Shown piece after piece: positions 12,401 to 21,555 of a stretch of 64,000 bases of DNA. The notes under the pieces were generated by a model. It ran no database searches and was not told the DNA's origin. It worked only from the letters and a program-made list of their open reading frames with translations. Both the position numbers and the translations under genes were made by a program. Origin of the DNA: Salvelinus alpinus (lineage: Eukaryota > Chordata > Actinopteri > Salmoniformes > Salmonidae). The stretch's first letter is position 1, and every line of letters starts with the position of its first letter. The stretch lies in assembly GCF_045679555.1 (NCBI RefSeq), contig NC_092089.1:3199652-3263651 (forward strand), read 5' to 3'.

Positions 12401-15400
12401 TGAAAATAAGAATGTGTTCTTAATTGACTTGCCTAGTTAAATAAAGGTGAAATAAAAAAGTATGAAATATTCATTCAGGACTATGCATCCACATGAATGT
12501 AGAAGAGTTTAGAAACATTCTATTCCTATCTGTACATCCAAAACAACCAAAAAGTGTGACACTGTCCCAATACTTTGAGCTCACTGTATATAAGAGTACC
12601 TTGAGGTGTATAGAGATGTATATTAGAGTACTACTAAGGTGTATAGTGCATTCGGAAAGGATTCAGACCCCTTGACTTTTTCCACATTTTGTTACGTTAC
12701 AGCTTTATTCTGGCATGAATTAAATTGTTGTTTTCCATCAATCTACACACAATACCCCATAATTACAAAGCAAAAACAGGTTTAGACATTTTTGCAAATG
12801 TATAAAAAAAAATAAAAACTGAAATATCACGTTGACATAAGTATTCAGACCCTTTAACTTCTTTATGATAGGGGGCAGCATTTTCACTTTTGGATGAATT
12901 GCGTGCCCATAGTGAACTGCCTCCTACGCTGTCCCAAATGCTAATATATGCATATTATTATTACTATTGGATATAAAACACTCTGAAGTTTCTAAAACTG
13001 TTTGAATGATGTCTGTGAGTATAACAGAACTCATATCGCAGGCAAAAACCTGAGAAAAAATCCAAAAAGGAAGTGAGAAATCTCAGACTGGTCAATGTTC
13101 AATTCATCGGCGATTCAATTCCCTGTAAGATATGGATCTGTTTGCACTTCCTACGCCTTCCACTAGACGTCAACAGTCTGTAGAACGTGGAATGAAGCCT
13201 CTAGTGTGATGTGGGGCCGGATGGGAGGTGTTTCAGTCACTGGTCATAGCAGAATGCCAGTTCCTGGTCATGCGCTTTCCTCATGATATCGCCTTGCGTT
13301 CCATAACTTCTACAGACATGAAGGAATGCTCCGGTTGGAACGCTATTGGATATATATGATAACAACATCCTGAAGATTGATTCTAAACTTAGTTTGACCA
13401 GTTTATTCGATCTGTTATATAACTTTTTGAAGTTTTCGTCCGAGTTCGCCTGCGTCTGCGCGAGCGTTTGGACATGTGCACTAAACATGCTAGCAAAAGT
13501 AGCTACTTAGACATAAGTAATGGACATTATCGAACAAAACAACGATTTATTGTGGAACTAGGATTCCTGGGAGTGCATTCTGATGAAGATGATCAAAGGT
13601 AAGGGAATATTTATGATGTAATTTCGTATTTCTGTTGACTCCAACATGGCGGAGAAATTTTGTTATTTTTGAGCGCCGTCTCAGATTATTGCATGTGTGC
13701 TTTTTACGTAAGTTTTTTTTATTTTTTTAAAATCTGACACAGCGGTTGCATTAAGAACAAGTGCATCTTTAATTATATGTAAAACATGTATCTTTCATCA
13801 AAGTTTATGATGAGTATTTCTGTTATTTGACGTGGCTCTCTGCAATTTCTCCGGATATTTTGGAGGCATTTCTGAACATGGCGCCAATGTAAACCGAGAT
13901 TTATGGATATAAATATGCACATTATCGAACAAAACATAAATGTATTGTGTAACATGATGTATTATGAGTGTCATCTGATGAAGATCATCAAAGGTTAGTG
14001 ATTAATTTTATCTCTATTTCTGCTTTTTGTGACTACTATCTTTTGCTGGGAAAATGGCTGTGTTTTTCTGTGGCTATGTACTGAGCTAACATAATTGTTT
14101 GGTGTGCTTTCGCCGTAAATCCTTTTTGAAATCAGACATGTTGGCTGGATTCACAACATGTGTAGCTTTAATTTGTAGCTTTACTGTGTAGCTTTAATCA
14201 TGTGTGATTTCATGAAAGATTGATTTTTATAGTAATATATTTGAATTTGGCACGCTACATTTTTTCTGGCTTTTGGCCAAGTGAGACGCTACCGTCCCAC
14301 ATATCCCAGAGAAGTTAAGCAGTACTTTGTTGAAGCACCGTTGGCAGCGATTACAGCCTCTTCTTCTTGGGTATGTCCCCGAAGGAGGTTTTTTGCCTTT
14401 TGGTTGGCTCATGGTAATCTGTTTTTAACTGACTTGCTTAGTTAAATAAAAGGTTAAATAAATAATAAAATAAAAGCTTGACACACCTGTATTTGGAGAG
14501 TTTCTCCCATTCTTCTCTGCAGATCCTCTCAAGCGCTGTCAGGTTGGATGGGGAGTGTCGCTGCACAACTATTTTCAGGTCTCTCCAGAGATGTTTGATC
14601 GGGTTCAAGTCCAGGCTCTGGCTGGGCCACTCAAGGACATTCAGAGACTTGTCCCGAAGCCACTCCTGCGTTGTCTTGGCTGTGTGCTTAGGGTCGTTGT
14701 CCTGTTGGAAGGTGAACTTTTGCCCCAGTCTGAGGTCATGAGCGCTCTGGAGCAGGTTTTCATCAAATATTTATCTGTACTTTGCTCCATTCATCTTTCC
14801 CTCAATCCGGACTCTCCCAGTCACTGCCGCTGAAAAACATCCCCACAGAATGATGCTGCCACCACCATGCTTCACCGTAGGGATGGTGCTAGGTTTCCTC
14901 CAGACGTGATGCTTGGCATTCAGGCCAAACAGGTTAATCTTGCGTTCATCAGACCAGAGAATCTTGTTTCTCATGGTCAGAGTCTTTAGGTGCCTTTTGG
15001 CAAACTCCAAGCGGGCTGTCGTGTGCCTTTTACTGAGGAGCAGCTTCCGTCTGGCCACTCTACCATAAAGGCCTGATTGGTGGAGTGCTACAGAGATGGT
15101 TGTCCTTCTGGAAGGTTCTCCCATCTCCACAGAGGAACTCTAGAGCTCAGTCAGTGACCATCTGGTTCTTCGTCACTTCCCTGACCAAGGCCCTTCTCCC
15201 CCGATTGCTCAGGTTGGCTGGGCGGCCAGCTCTAGGAAGAGTCTTGGTGGTTCCAAACTTCTTCCATTTAAGAATGATGGAGGCCACTGTGCTCTTGGTG
15301 ACCTTCAACGCTGCAGACATTTTTTTGTACCCTTCCCCAGATCTGTGCCTCAACACAATCCTGTCTCGGAGCTCTATGGACAATTCCTTCGACCTCATGG

Positions 15401-17178
15401 CTTGGTTTTTGCTCTGACATGCACTGTCAACTGTGGGACCTTATATAGACAGGTGTGTCCCTTTCCAAATCATGTCCAATCAATTGAATTTACCACAGGT
15501 GGACTCCAATCAAAGGGAAAGGGTCTGTATACTTATGTAAAAAAAAAAAAAAGTTTCTAACAAGCCGTTTTTTCTTTGTCATTATGGGGTATTGTGTGTA
15601 GATAGCTGAGGAAAATGTTTTATTTAATCCATTTTAGAATAAGGCTGTAACATAACAAAAATGTGGAAAAAGTCAAGGGGTCTGAATACTTTCCGAAGGC
15701 ACTGTATATTAAAGTACCTTGAGTCCCTGGATCTTCTGGAAGATCACCCTGACTTTGTGTCTGATGACTGAGTCACTCTCACTAGTCCTGAGGGGTGAAC
15801 CACAACAGGTCAAACACACATGGTCAGAAGGATGTTGATAACTGGCCTAAATAAATGTTGAATGACACAGTAAGATAAATGCTGTACCCTTCTCTGAGGA
15901 CGCTGTAGATGGTCTGCATGACCTGCTCCTCCTCACTGGTGACCTCTGAACTCTGAAGCAGAAGGTCAGGGGTCACCTTTAGACAAAGCTCCGTGTTAGT
16001 ATGTTTTTAAACTTTACTGGGAGTATTGATAATGTACTAGCTAGGTATACTAGTTAGTAACCGCTCTCAATTCCCGTCCAGTCTCTTACCAGCGGGTCTG
16101 TCCGATTGGCTGACGGCGTCTCCACAGCGACAAATCTCCCCGCCGGAGCCCGCTGATTGGCTGGGTGGGGCGTTGCCTTGCTGAGGGAGCCTTGGCCCCG
16201 CCCCAGGCTGCTGTGAGTGGAGGAGGGATGGGAGGAGTAGGGGTTGAGAGAGGGTGAAGGGGAGGAGTAGGGGTTTGGGGTGAGAGATGGTGAGGAGGAG
16301 TAGGGGTTGGGGGCGAGGGAAGGGGAGATGGTGTCTCTAGGGTCCTCTGCTACAGGAGAGCGCCCCCTCTGTTGTTCTCTGGTACTGCTGTTGCCGTCAA
16401 ACCTGCTGATCAGTCTGTTGACGGGGGTCTGGGGGTGGGGCTGTGCTGGGTAAGGTAGGCTCTGGGGGTGGGGCTGTGCTGGGTAAGGTAGGCTCTGGGG
16501 GTGGGGCTGTGCTGGGTAAGGAAGGCTCTGGGGGTGGGGCTGTGCTGGGTAAGGAAGGCTCTGGGGGTGGGGCTGTGCCATGGTCAGGGGGGGCGGCTCT
16601 GTTTGGGAAGGATGGAGGTCAGGGGCATACTGACTCCCCCCTCCCCTCCCCAGTGACCCGTTGAGCCCGGACTGATACGACCCACACATTATATTCCTCC
16701 CCATACCCCCCTCCCCATACCCCCCTCTATCTGTTCTCTCTTCCGCGACCCCAATCCCTCCATCCAGGTTCCCATAGCTACCAGACCTCCCATCCCCTGG
16801 TGGTCTCCCAAATCCTCCTCCCCCCTCACTCTCCAGTAATGAACCATGTGACTGTGCCCTGCGTAACACCCCTCCCTGCCCTCCTCCACCCTCTCCCCCT
16901 CCCTCCTCTCTGTCTCCCCTGCGGGGCAGACTGCCGTAACCCGGGGGGTAGTGGGTACGGAGCTGCACCCCATACGAATCTCCCTTTGGGCCCCCGTCCT
17001 TCATAACCACATAGGGTTGTCCAGCGATGCCCTGGACCCTGACAGCCACCCCGTACTTAGAGGTGGAGGGGGGCTTGGATCTCAGCTGGGTCGAGGGGAG
17101 CCCCCCTCCTGAGTCGTTGATGAAGCGGATCTGAACCCCGTAGTCCACGGGGCTCTTACGACCTGGCGGAGTACTCAT
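894..17178 (-). CDS. cgn: Cingulin gene, complete coding span (19 coding exons)
   Basis: Cingulin is a cytoplasmic plaque protein of tight junctions. It binds ZO-1, actomyosin and RhoA regulators and dimerises through its rod. Coding exons in transcript order: 17178-16090, 15952-15888, 15787-15718, 9065-8970, 8381-8260, 8009-7898, 7792-7580, 6600-6458, 5542-5422, 5246-5034, 4917-4696, 4582-4334, 4172-4002, 3681-3430, 3215-3132, 3050-2932, 2647-2539, 2468-2305, 1032-894. All junctions are GT-AG and phase-consistent, giving 1250 residues (human cingulin is about 1200). The head (1-408) has YGVQIRF and [14 protein letters not shown]. The rod (about 410-1190) is heptad-rich and includes [13 protein letters not shown]. 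The tail carries SSDE and YDPSSITS. No frameshift is seen. Cingulin-like 1 is excluded by the tail. Exon 8 could begin 6 nt further upstream. Confidence 0.93.
1300..1592. repeat. Three ~90-bp tandem copies in cgn intron 18
   Basis: Three near-identical copies begin at about 1331, 1421 and 1513. Each contains TTCCCACAGCACTGTTGAGT and ends in a (GT)n run. Copies differ mainly in (GT)n length, which suggests recent duplication. No coding potential. Confidence 0.8.
1766..2200. repeat. 31-bp purine-rich minisatellite in cgn intron 18
   Basis: The unit is AGAGGTCTGGAGGGAGTGGA plus GGAGAACAGAA. About 8 near-perfect copies run to about 2010, then degenerate copies with extra GGA triplets. Because 31 is not a multiple of 3, three units form a 93-nt open frame on either strand; these frames are artefacts of the repeat. 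Confidence 0.85.
2305..5246 (-). CDS. cgn: cgn exons 10-18 (distal coiled-coil rod)
   Basis: Nine exons encode residues 678-1205. Exon 10 (5246-5034) has [20 protein letters not shown]. Exons 11 (4917-4696), 12 (4582-4334), 13 (4172-4002), 14 (3681-3430) and 15 (3215-3132) are all phase 0 at both ends; exons 16 (3050-2932), 17 (2647-2539) and 18 (2468-2305) carry split codons. Exon 14 contains VELLTDRV, exon 15 [18 protein letters not shown], and exon 18 [14 protein letters not shown], all close to mammalian cingulin. Heptads run almost unbroken, as expected for a parallel dimeric rod. Introns here are mostly 100-350 bp and many start GTAC or GTGAG. Confidence 0.92.
3386..3427. repeat. (GT)n microsatellite directly after the cgn exon 14 donor
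   Basis: About 42 bp of pure GT lies against the exon 14 boundary (3430). On the transcript strand the intron therefore begins GTACACACAC. Confidence 0.9.
5274..5421 (-). repeat. Tandem copies of the cgn exon 9 splice donor
   Basis: Three intronic copies of a roughly 47-bp unit follow exon 9. Each contains, on the transcript strand, ACTCAACCAG then GTACACACAC, identical to the real exon 9 end and donor (boundary at 5422). Each copy is thus a full candidate 5' splice site. Confidence 0.85.
5422..9065 (-). CDS. cgn: cgn exons 4-9 (proximal coiled-coil rod)
   Basis: Residues 409-677. Exon 4 (9065-8970) starts PSESSGEEW; exon 5 (8381-8260) starts GSVGSSDP; exon 6 (8009-7898) has [14 protein letters not shown]; exon 7 (7792-7580) has [18 protein letters not shown], a highly conserved cingulin stretch; exon 8 (6600-6458) has [20 protein letters not shown]; exon 9 (5542-5422) has [17 protein letters not shown]. 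Phases: exons 5 and 8 end with two bases that are completed by exons 6 and 9. Exon 8 has two in-frame acceptors 6 nt apart (6600 and 6606), so a two-residue alternative is possible. Confidence 0.92.
5780..6330. repeat. Unclassified intronic repeat sequence in cgn intron 8
   Basis: Low-copy-looking sequence with short internal duplications (CATGGCCATAAAC twice at about 5785) and five tandem copies of a roughly 15-bp AGCACGGGCTACT unit at 6012-6070. No open frame or terminal repeats that I can define. Confidence 0.4.
6335..6432 (+). mobile_element. LINE 3' UTR fragment (L2/Rex1-like)
   Basis: The stretch ending TTGTAAGTAAGCATTTCACGG matches the 3' end of the LINE copy at 61040-61215, which shares CTTAACTCTTATTTTTCT and GTAAGTAAGCATTTCAC. 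A short, 5'-truncated insertion in cgn intron 8. Confidence 0.65.
6601..7300 (-). repeat. ~55-bp polypyrimidine minisatellite abutting the cgn exon 8 acceptor
   Basis: About 12-13 copies (52-58 bp each) of a unit that on the transcript strand reads as pyrimidine-rich CTCTTCTTCTCCCCCC plus CATATCCACCCTCCC. The array touches exon 8, so it supplies the polypyrimidine tract of that acceptor in many copies. Variants (GAGAGTGTAGG versus GAGAGGTAGG) form sub-blocks. Confidence 0.85.
9140..9664. repeat. TATAGAGATGTATATTAGAGTAC minisatellite, block 1 (cgn intron 3)
   Basis: Around 18 units of about 30 bp built on GAGGTGTATAGAGATGTA and TTAGAGTACTAC, with variants (CCGCGG, ACTGAATT). It continues on the far side of the Tc1 copy (11162-11699) and again at 12587-12643, so one array was split by later insertions. 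Confidence 0.85.
9667..11161 (-). mobile_element. Tc1-like transposon, decayed (copy A)
   Basis: The ends CAGTACCAGTCAAATGTTTG and the inverted match at 11110-11161 are flanked by TA. The interior carries remnants of a minus-strand transposase with QSPDLNPI and KLVERM-like sequence, broken by stops and frameshifts. It sits inside the minisatellite of cgn intron 3. Confidence 0.9.
11162..11699. repeat. TATAGAGATGTGTATTAGAGTAC minisatellite, block 2
   Basis: About 17 near-identical 29-30-bp units. In this block the dominant form is CCGAGGCGTATAGAGATGTG, more homogeneous than block 1, so it expanded or was homogenised separately after the Tc1 insertion. Confidence 0.85.
11701..12586. mobile_element. 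Palindromic Tc1-type MITE with nested SINE
   Basis: Terminal inverted repeats (AACTCCAAAAGTATTGGGAC and its inverse at 12555-12586) are flanked by TA. A large palindromic core is centred near 12250 (AACTTTCTCACTCATCATTA and its inverse). No transposase. Inserted in the intron 3 minisatellite. Confidence 0.8.
12321..12459 (+). mobile_element. HpaI-family salmonid SINE, internally deleted
   Basis: The head GGGGCGGCAGGTAGCCTAGT contains a tRNA-like A box (TAGCCTAGTGG). The 3' half has GACTTGCCTAGTTAAATAAA. The expected B-box region between GGTTAGAGCG and TCGTTCTG is missing, so this copy could not be transcribed by RNA polymerase III. Confidence 0.88.
12587..12643. repeat. Minisatellite block 3
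   Basis: About two units between the MITE and Tc1 copy B. The first (AGAGTACCTTGAGG) closely matches the exon 3 donor region at 15711-15725. Confidence 0.75.
12858..14314. mobile_element. TTAA-flanked non-autonomous element (piggyBac-like)
   Basis: A 1457-bp insertion in Tc1 copy B has TTAA on both sides (12854-12857 and 14315-14318). Its ends are short inverted repeats, CTTCTTT at the left and AGAGAAG at the right. TTAA duplication with C-starting ends is the piggyBac hallmark. No transposase frame longer than about 80 codons. It contains two diverged copies of a segment with ATTATCGAACAAAACA and TGATGAAGAT (about 13520-13600 and 13915-13995). Confidence 0.7.
14412..14476 (+). mobile_element. 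SINE 3' tail fragment
   Basis: TTAACTGACTTGCTTAGTTA followed by AAATAA repeats matches the 3' end of the HpaI SINE. The 5' portion is absent. It interrupts the transposase remnant of Tc1 copy B. Confidence 0.6.
15718..15952 (-). CDS. cgn: cgn exons 2 and 3 (head-rod junction)
   Basis: Exon 2 (15952-15888) encodes [22 protein letters not shown] and exon 3 (15787-15718) [19 protein letters not shown], residues 364-408. This matches the mammalian cingulin segment with IYGILREGSSESE just before the rod. A glycine codon is split GG/G between them. The exon 3 donor (GTACTTTAATATAC) resembles the unit of the neighbouring intron 3 minisatellite. Confidence 0.92.
16090..17178 (-). CDS. cgn: cgn first coding exon (globular head)
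   Basis: Residues 1-363, translation start at 17178. The coding exon begins one base upstream of ATG after a CCCTCCCCAG acceptor, so exon 1 of the transcript is noncoding and lies upstream. [11 protein letters not shown] (about residues 12-22) is the conserved ZO-1-interaction motif. [17 protein letters not shown] (about 43-59) and SYGVQLR are conserved head repeats. Residues 200-248 consist of about four 11-residue repeats [11 protein letters not shown] (33 bp each). [11 protein letters not shown] follows, matching the conserved INKFD block. The rest is Ser/Pro/Gly-rich and probably disordered. Confidence 0.93.
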
Positions 17179-17179
17179 A

Positions 17180-17894
17180 CTGGGGAGGGAGAGAGCGAGA
17201 GGGGACGGGGCGGAGGAGGAGACACAGCGAGAGGGGAGAGAAAGTGGAGAGGGGGAAAGACAATATTAGTACAGCTATTCCAAGTGTTATACTTTAAAGA
17301 AGTGAATGTGACAGAAGTAATTTATTGTTTTTTCTCCCAGGAAAGTAGGTCAACTGAATATCTGACTGGTATGAATGTCATGCAGACACACAGAATGAGG
17401 GTGGACTGTGTGTGTTTCTATTGGGTGTGCAAGTTACAAAAGGTGTGTGAGAGAACGAGTCTCAATGGAGTTGCTTTAGAATGGACTTTGTTCATAGTGA
17501 CCTTCATTATTCATTAACCTGGAAACACACAACTACCTCCCACTCTCTGGCTCCCCTTACGTGTACTCTCTCTCTTGACTTCCACTTGGTTTAGTTATTC
17601 CTCTTCTTTATCCCTGCCAGGCCAGCCCAACCAGCACAGCAAAGGTGAGACTCTTTCCTCAATCTAGGATTTTTATTAGATCAATCAACTGTAATCACAC
17701 ATGATCCACAGTCCTTGTGAAGGATCCTCCCTCTGTTTCGCTCAGTAAGTCAACTCAGTCTTCCTCTACATGTCCCTTTGTCACCCTGTCTTCATCTGAT
17801 GTTTTTAACTGTTGACGTCTGACTGTATCATGTCCATGTGTTGAAATGTCTCAGGAGTTCCCGCCTCCCTCTCTATGGTGACCTGTGCCACGTC
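17180..17894. other. Upstream of cgn coding start; no gene seen
   Basis: GA-rich just upstream of the exon (pyrimidine tract of the acceptor on the minus strand), then apparently unique sequence. No supported open frame, tRNA or transposon ends. Confidence 0.4.
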
Positions 17895-18815
17895 AGCGCT
17901 CATCACTAGGTCATTACTCCGCATGCCTCATTAACATTGTCAGCTCTCATCACCAGGTCATTACACCGCATGCCTCATTAACATGGTCAGCTCTCATCAC
18001 TAGGTCATTACACTGCATGCCTCATTAACATGGTCAGCTCTCATCACTAGGTCATTACACTGCGTGCCTCATTAACATGGTCAGCTCTCATCACTAGGTC
18101 ATTACACTGCATGCCTCATTAACATGGTCAGCTCTCATCACTAGGTCATTACACTGCGTGCCTCATTAACATGGTCAGCTCTCATCACTAGGTCATTACA
18201 CTGCGTGCCTCATTAACATGGTCAGCTCTCATCACTAGGTCATTACACTGTGTGCCTCATTAACATGGTCAGCTCTCATCACTAGGTCATTACACTGTGT
18301 GCCTCATTAACATGGTCAGCTCTCATCACTAGGTCATTACACTGCGTGCCTCATTAACATTGTCAGCTCTCATCACTAGGTCATTACACTGCGTGCCTCA
18401 TTAACATGGTCAGCTCTCATCACCAGGTCATTACACTGCGTGCCTCATTAACATGGTCAGCTCATCACTAGGTCATTACACCGCATGCCTCATTAACATG
18501 GTCAGCTGTCATCACTAGGTCATTACACTGCGTGCCTCATTAACATGGTCAGCTGTCATCACTAGGTCATTACACTGCGTGCCTCATTAACATGGTCAGC
18601 TGTCATCACTAGGTCATTACACTGCATGCCTCATTAACATGGTCAGCGCTCATCACTAGGTCATTACTCCGCGTGCCTCATTAACATAGTCAGCTGTTAT
18701 CACTAGGTCATTACACCGCATGCCTCATTAACATGGTCAGCTCTCATCACTAGGTCATTACACTGCATGCCTCATTAACATAGTCAGCTGTTATCACTAG
18801 GTCATTACTCATTAG
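17895..18815. repeat. 47-bp minisatellite, about 19 copies
   Basis: The unit contains CATCACTAGGTCATTACACT, then GCGTGCCTCATTAACATGGT and CAGCTCT. Copies differ at a few sites (GCATGC/GCGTGC/GTGTGC). One unit lost 2 bp near 18463. Lies in cgn 5' intron or intergenic DNA. Confidence 0.9.
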
Positions 18816-19216
18816 CATGTCTCCTTTGCACTTATAACCAACCAACTACACCACCAGGCACTAACCCAGTTACCACCCTTCTCCACCTTCTCTCCCTCTT
18901 TCACAAACAGACAAACGTTCATTCTCCCTACCTCCCTCACTGAAACAGAGAGTACAGTTTCTCTTCTCTTATCAGTGTGTGTCATGGTGGTGATAACACA
19001 ATGTCAAGCTCTTGTTCCTGTGGATAGGAAGCCCTGCCCCCACACATGCCTGCACTCCTCATACACACTCTGGAATTAACTGTGTACAAGCAGGCACACA
19101 CGCTCACAGGTGATGAGTGGTGTTGTAAAGAGCGTCAGTGAAGACCTTGGTGCAGTTTATATATGGTGTCCAGTATAAATCAAAGCCCTGGATATCAGGA
19201 CGAGAGAGGAGAGAGA

Positions 19217-19434
19217 CACACACCCATCCCCTAGTCAGATTGACAGATTAACCTCTTAGTCATTTTGTCATACTCATATAGCATCTGTCTGTACTGTAAT
19301 GATAGGAGCATAGCCACAGGAAGTAGTTTGGGGGTGGGGATGCTCATATCATTACAGTACAGACAGATGATATATGAGTATGACAAAATGACTAAGAGGT
19401 TAATCTGTCAATCTGACTAGGGGATGGGTGTGTG
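19217..19434. repeat. Long near-perfect hairpin (88-bp arms, 42-nt loop)
   Basis: 19217-19304 is the reverse complement of 19347-19434 with about one mismatch (CATATAGC versus CATATATC). The loop is GGAGCATAGCCACAGG plus GTGGGGATGCTCA. No coding potential. Confidence 0.9.
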
Positions 19435-19539
19435 TCGGTGTGTGTTAGGCTTGGCAGGTTTATCGTATAATGTTGTAACCAACAATTAAAGACAGGGGTG
19501 TCACCAAGCTGTGTGGTATTCATTAGGTATGTCCTAACT

Positions 19540-20930
19540 ACAGGTCGACCGATTAATCGGAATGGTCGATTAATTAGTGCCGATTTCAAGTTTTCATAAC
19601 AAATCGGTAATCGGCATTTTTGGACACCGATTATGGCAGATTACATTGCACTCCACGAGGAGACTGCGTGGCAGGCTGACTACCTGTTATGCAAGTGCAG
19701 CAAGGAGCCAAGGTAAGGTGCTAGCTAGCATTAAACTTATCTTATAAAAATCAATCTTAACATAATCACTAGTTAAACTAGTAATATCAACCATGTGTAG
19801 TTAACTAGCTTGTCCTGCGTTGCATATAATCGATGCGGTGCCTGTTAATTTATCATTGAATCACAGCCTACTTCGCCAAACTTGTGATTTAACAAGCGCA
19901 TTCACAAAAAAAGCACTGTCGTTGCACCAATGTGTACCTAACCATAAACATCAACGCTTTTCTTAAAATCAATACACAAGTATATATTTTTAAACCTGCA
20001 TATTTAGTTTTAAAACATGTATGTTAGCAGGCAATATTAACTAGGGAAATTGTGTCACTTCTCTTGCGTTCTGTGCAACAGAGTCAGGGTATATGCAGCA
20101 GTTTGGGCCACCTGGCTCGTTGCAAACTGTGTGAAGACCATTTCTTCCTAACAAAGACAGCCAACTTCACCAAACGGGGGATGATTTAACAAAAGCGCAT
20201 TTGCGGAAAAAGCATAATCGTTGCACAAATGTACCTAATCATAAACATCAATGCCTTTCTTAACATCAATACACAGGAGTATATATATTTTTAAACCTGC
20301 ATATTTAGTTAAAAGAAATTCATGTTAGCATATTAATATTAATATTAACTAGGGAAATTGTGTCACTTCTCTTGCGTTCATTGCACACAGAGTCAGGGTA
20401 TGTGCAACAGTTTGGGCCGCCTGGCTCGTTGCAAAATAATTTTCCAGAATTTTACATAATTATGACATAACATTTAAGGTTGTGCAATGTAACAGCAATA
20501 TTTAGACTTATGGATGCCACCCGTTTGATCAAATACGGAATGTTTCCTTATTTCACTAAAAGAATAAACGTTTTGTTTTCGAAATGACAGTTTTCGGATT
20601 TGACCATATTAATGACCTAAGGCTCGTATTTCTGTGTGTTATTATATTATAATTAAGTCTATGATTTGATAGCGCAGTCTGACTGAGCGGTAGTAGGCAG
20701 CAGCAGGCTCGTAAGCATTCATTCAAACAGCACTTTCCTGCATTTCCCTGCAGCTCTTCGCAATGCTTCAAGCATTGCGCTGTTTATGACTTCAAGCCTA
20801 TCAACTCCCGAGATTAGGCTGGCAATACTAAAGTACCTATTAGAACATCCAATAGTCAAAGGTATATGAAATACAAATGGTATAGAGAGAAATAGTTCTA
20901 TAATAACTACAACCTAAAACTTCTTACCTG
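19540..20930. mobile_element. Interspersed repeat with internal ~300-bp duplication, unclassified
   Basis: It begins near AGGTCGACCGATTAATCGGA, a repeat head I recall as common in fish genomes. Two diverged tandem copies, about 19862-20130 and 20160-20440, share AAACCTGCATATTTAGTT, ACTAGGGAAATTGTGTCACT and CAGTTTGGGCC. No transposase frame found; class not assigned. Confidence 0.55.
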
Positions 20931-21426
20931 GGAATATTGAAGACTCATGTTAAAAGGAACCACCAGCTTTCATATGTTCTCATGTTCTGAGCAAGGAACT
21001 TAAACGTTAGCTTTTTTACATGGCACATATTTCACTTTTACTTTCCTCTCCAACACTTTGTTTTTGCATTATTTAAACCAAATTGAACATACAAAATTTA
21101 TTTTATTGATTTATTATATTAAGTTAAAATAAAAGTGTTGTTTTTGTTCATTCAGTATTGTTGTAATTGTCATTATTACAAATATATATGTATAAAAAAA
21201 TCAAATTTAAAATATTTTTAACAAAAATATTAAAACATTTGGAACAAAAATGACAATAACCGTGTCCATTTGCATGACAATTAATCATAACCCAAAATGC
21301 CATTACAACTCCAGTGTGTGTACAGTTCAGCTCGTCACTTAGCACATACCTCGCCTTAAGACAGACATCTAAAGCATGCCATAGAAAAAGCACCCCGTCA
21401 CTGTACATTAGTGCAGACGACCGTAA

Positions 21427-21530
21427 CACGCGCACAGTCACACACACACACAGTCACACACACACACACAGTCACACACACACAGTCACACACACACAGT
21501 CACACACACACACAGTCACACACACATCCT
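21427..21530. repeat. (CA)n-rich block with CAGTCACACA units
   Basis: Imperfect CACACACAGTCACACA tandem repeats immediately upstream of the 42-bp minisatellite. Confidence 0.85.
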
Positions 21531-21555
21531 AATGGCCAAGTGGCAAGTAGTGGTG

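Larger units (their letters stand above)
12644..15704 (-). mobile_element. Tc1-like transposon (copy B) with nested insertions
   Basis: The ends AGTGCATTCGGAAAGGATTC and the inverse at 15680-15704 are flanked by TA. Minus-strand transposase remnants lie at 15398-15147 ([14 protein letters not shown], helix-turn-helix start), 15130-14771 ([14 protein letters not shown]) and, degraded, 14741-14478. It is interrupted by the TTAA-flanked element at 12858-14314 and by a SINE tail near 14440. Confidence 0.9.

Noticed and set aside
12321-12459. Functional tRNA gene
   Set aside because: It has an A-box-like head only, lacks a B box and cloverleaf, and ends in a SINE tail.
17895-18815. CRISPR-like array of regular repeats
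   Set aside because: The units are contiguous copies with no unique spacers, and the genome is a vertebrate's; it is a minisatellite.
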